This document shows, in pieces, positions 5,767 to 6,231 of a DNA stretch of 6,231 bases. The DNA comes from Microbacterium sp. Lineage in GTDB: Bacteria; Actinomycetota; Actinomycetes; Actinomycetales; Microbacteriaceae. The notes under the pieces are model-generated. The model did not search any database, was not told the DNA's origin, and saw nothing but the letters and a program-made list of their open reading frames with translations. How positions within the stretch are numbered: position 1 is the first letter of the stretch; every line of letters starts with the position of its first letter. The stretch lies in NCBI GenBank assembly GCA_031286555.1, contig JAITUD010000141.1, forward strand, positions 1-6,231, written 5' to 3'. The position numbers were made by a program, and so were the translations under genes.

Positions 5767-6231
5767 ATGATGACGGCGACGAGCGTGACGCCCGCTCCGG
5801 TCGCGTCATGGCGTGACTGGAGGAGCTGGCCGCGTTCCGTCGGAGGCCTGTGGCGCCGGTCGATGCGGTTCCGCACGATCGCCGTCACGCTGCTGCTGAC
5901 CTCTCTGGCGATCTTCATCACCTGCGTCGCGATGGCGCTGGTGATCCAGAACGACCTGTTCGAGTCCCGCAAGGACGACGCGCTCGCGAAGGCGCAGCGT
6001 GCGGTCGCGCAGGCACAGACCACGCTGGACAACAGCAACGTCGACGACGACCGCGCGGCGCTGCAGGCGCTGTGGCGCTCGGTGCAGACCGATCTGGCCC
6101 GCGCCGCCGCATCCGACATCATCACCGCGTCGCCGATCGAGACGGTCAGCAGCGGGTTCATCCCGCCGGAGTTCCGCGCCGGCGGACTGTCTGTCGACAT
6201 GATCAGCGACGGTCTTCGCAAGAGGGTGGCC
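5767..6231 (+). CDS. mtrB: Sensor histidine kinase MtrB, N-terminal part (cut by window edge)
   Basis: The N-terminal 155 residues of a sensor kinase; the frame stays open to the right edge. A short cytosolic segment with Trp and Arg (WRDWRSWPR, WRRSMRFRT) leads into the first membrane helix at about 37-60 (TIAVTLLLTSLAIFITCVAMALVI). The start of the extracytoplasmic sensor domain follows (QNDLFESRKDDALAKAQRAV and onwards). The second helix, HAMP, dimerisation and ATPase domains would lie downstream of the window. MtrB sits in the membrane and phosphorylates MtrA; the tandem mtrA-mtrB order and 7-bp gap indicate one transcript. Adjacent ATG codons at 5767 and 5770 are both possible starts; GAGG lies 5 nt before the first and 8 nt before the second, so the second is equally plausible. 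The name rests on gene order and the N-terminal sequence, since the catalytic domains are not visible. Confidence 0.9.
   Translation, partial: MMTATSVTPAPVASWRDWRSWPRSVGGLWRRSMRFRTIAVTLLLTSLAIFITCVAMALVIQNDLFESRKDDALAKAQRAVAQAQTTLDNSNVDDDRAALQALWRSVQTDLARAAASDIITASPIETVSSGFIPPEFRAGGLSVDMISDGLRKRVA

Noticed and set aside
5740..5790. Terminator between mtrA and mtrB
   Set aside because: The gap is 7 bp with no stem-loop and T-run; the two genes appear co-transcribed.
5085..6221. A 378-codon minus-strand frame opposite mtrA and mtrB
   Set aside because: It is the antisense shadow of two well-recognised genes; its His/Arg/Asp-rich translation has no family features.

Overview
The window is GC-rich, tightly packed DNA from a high-GC Gram-positive (Actinomycetota). 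The MtrA/MtrB pair, the actinobacterial-type DUF4129/DUF4350/MoxR/DUF58 cluster, frequent GTG starts and the protein sequences themselves point to Microbacteriaceae, most likely Microbacterium or a close relative. That taxonomic call rests on recognition of the proteins, not on a search.

Two transcription units diverge from one intergenic region of about 196 bp (4883-5078). Leftward (minus strand) runs a five-gene operon: a six-helix membrane protein with a Pro/Tyr/Gln/Ala-rich tail (3485-4882), a single-helix DUF4129 protein (2844-3488), a two-helix DUF4350 protein (1600-2847), a MoxR-family AAA+ ATPase (557-1603), and the N-terminal part of a DUF58 protein that runs off the left edge (1-539). 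The first three junctions are 4-bp ATGA or GTGA overlaps and the last gap is 17 bp, so the genes are almost certainly co-transcribed and translationally coupled. Rightward runs mtrA (5079-5759), followed after 7 bp by the start of mtrB (5767 to beyond the right edge).

MtrB-MtrA is a sensor kinase/response regulator pair that in actinobacteria controls cell-wall, division and osmotic-stress genes. The leftward operon encodes a cytosolic MoxR ATPase plus membrane proteins of the kind that usually accompany it. By family knowledge, such MoxR/DUF58 modules are thought to assist assembly or maturation of envelope or secreted complexes, but the substrate here is unknown. Head-to-head placement of the two units suggests shared control of envelope functions, which is an inference.

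The most notable non-coding signal is a near-perfect 21-bp palindrome at 4961-4981. It sits where the -35 region of the likely mtrA promoter would be, with a second inverted repeat at 4911-4946. The most notable coding oddity is an 18-bp tandem repeat that builds the N-terminus of the MoxR protein. I saw no RNA gene, mobile element, CRISPR array or convincing terminator. No gene-free stretch exceeds 300 bp.
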